This document shows, one piece after another, positions 15,601-15,788 of a stretch of 15,788 nucleotides of DNA; the stretch's first letter is position 1; every line of letters begins with the position of its first letter. The notes below the pieces were generated by a model. That model saw only the letters and a list, made by a program, of their open reading frames with translations. It had not been told where the DNA came from and did no database searches. The stretch spans positions 1-15,788 of the forward strand of contig CAJNDS010001511.1 in NCBI GenBank assembly GCA_905221605.1. Reading direction: 5' to 3'. Origin of the DNA: Symbiodinium natans (Eukaryota > Sar > Dinophyceae > Suessiales > Symbiodiniaceae). Position numbers and translations under genes: made by a program.

Positions 15601-15788
15601 GAATTAATTCAATTAATTCAATTAATTCAATTAATTCAATTAATTGAACTAATTGAATTAATTGAATTAATTGAATTCGAAAAACCTCCTTCGCTAATTC
15701 AATTAATTCAATTAGTTCAATTAATTCAATTAATTGAATTAATTGAATTAATTGAATTAAGTGAATTAGTTGAATTAATTGAATTAAT

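Larger units (their letters stand above)
15057..15788. repeat. 9-bp AT-rich satellite with separators, running off the window
   Basis: Counterpart of 3304-4026. It has S3 separators at 15139 and 15561, S2 at 15379, and the same private variants (AATTGCATTAATTG after S2; AAGTGAATTAGTTG near the end). The facing arms before S2 differ in unit number from the first copy. The window ends inside the array. Confidence 0.93.

Overview
I see no credible protein-coding gene, tRNA or rRNA anywhere in these 15.8 kb. The window is almost entirely nested, hairpin-rich repetitive DNA. Degenerate plant-type telomere motifs (CCCTAAA / TTTAGGG), long simple-sequence tracts and multi-level satellite organisation suggest a eukaryote with TTTAGGG-type telomeres, such as a plant, a green alga or an alveolate. 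The compartment is probably nuclear (subtelomeric or heterochromatic), but a repeat-bloated organelle genome is not excluded. I cannot name the species.

Layout. A composite cassette recurs, made of four blocks in fixed order: (A) a 9-bp AT-rich satellite, TTAATTCAA on one strand and TTGAATTAA on the other, whose orientation flips to build long hairpins; (B) a 39-bp satellite, each unit carrying a 20-bp palindrome; (C) a spacer of about 156-160 bp with no internal repeat; and (D) a ~55-bp satellite that in two of three cassettes forms a six-subunit, 330-bp higher-order repeat. Cassette 1 occupies about 1-3303, cassette 2 3304-5303 and cassette 3 10638-15056. After cassette 3, 9-bp satellite runs to the window end. 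In cassettes 1 and 3 the D block is interrupted by a 503-bp cluster of six GC-rich hairpins (E). Positions 1-4026 and roughly 11900-15788 are near-identical direct copies about 11.76 kb apart, sharing the same junctions and the same E cluster but differing by unit gains and losses.

Between cassettes 2 and 3 lies a different landscape: AT-rich low-complexity DNA (5304-5740) with a short-range inverted repeat; degenerate ~40-bp tandem repeats (5741-5985); a diverged ~180-bp duplication with CCCTAAA motifs (5986-6330); AT-rich filler (6331-6600); a 3.7-kb GA/CT-rich macrosatellite of four full copies and one partial copy (6600-10319), one copy carrying a 120-bp GC-rich island; and a segment with TTTAGGG-like motifs in the opposite orientation (10320-10637).

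Nothing here reads as genes working together. The open frames present are by-products of satellites whose period is a multiple of three (9 bp, 39 bp) or of stop-poor sequence. The points of interest are the architecture: stacked palindromes at every scale, conserved separators inside the AT-rich satellite, and evidence of unit-level turnover between near-identical copies. Such DNA is hard to assemble, so copy number and order should be treated with caution.
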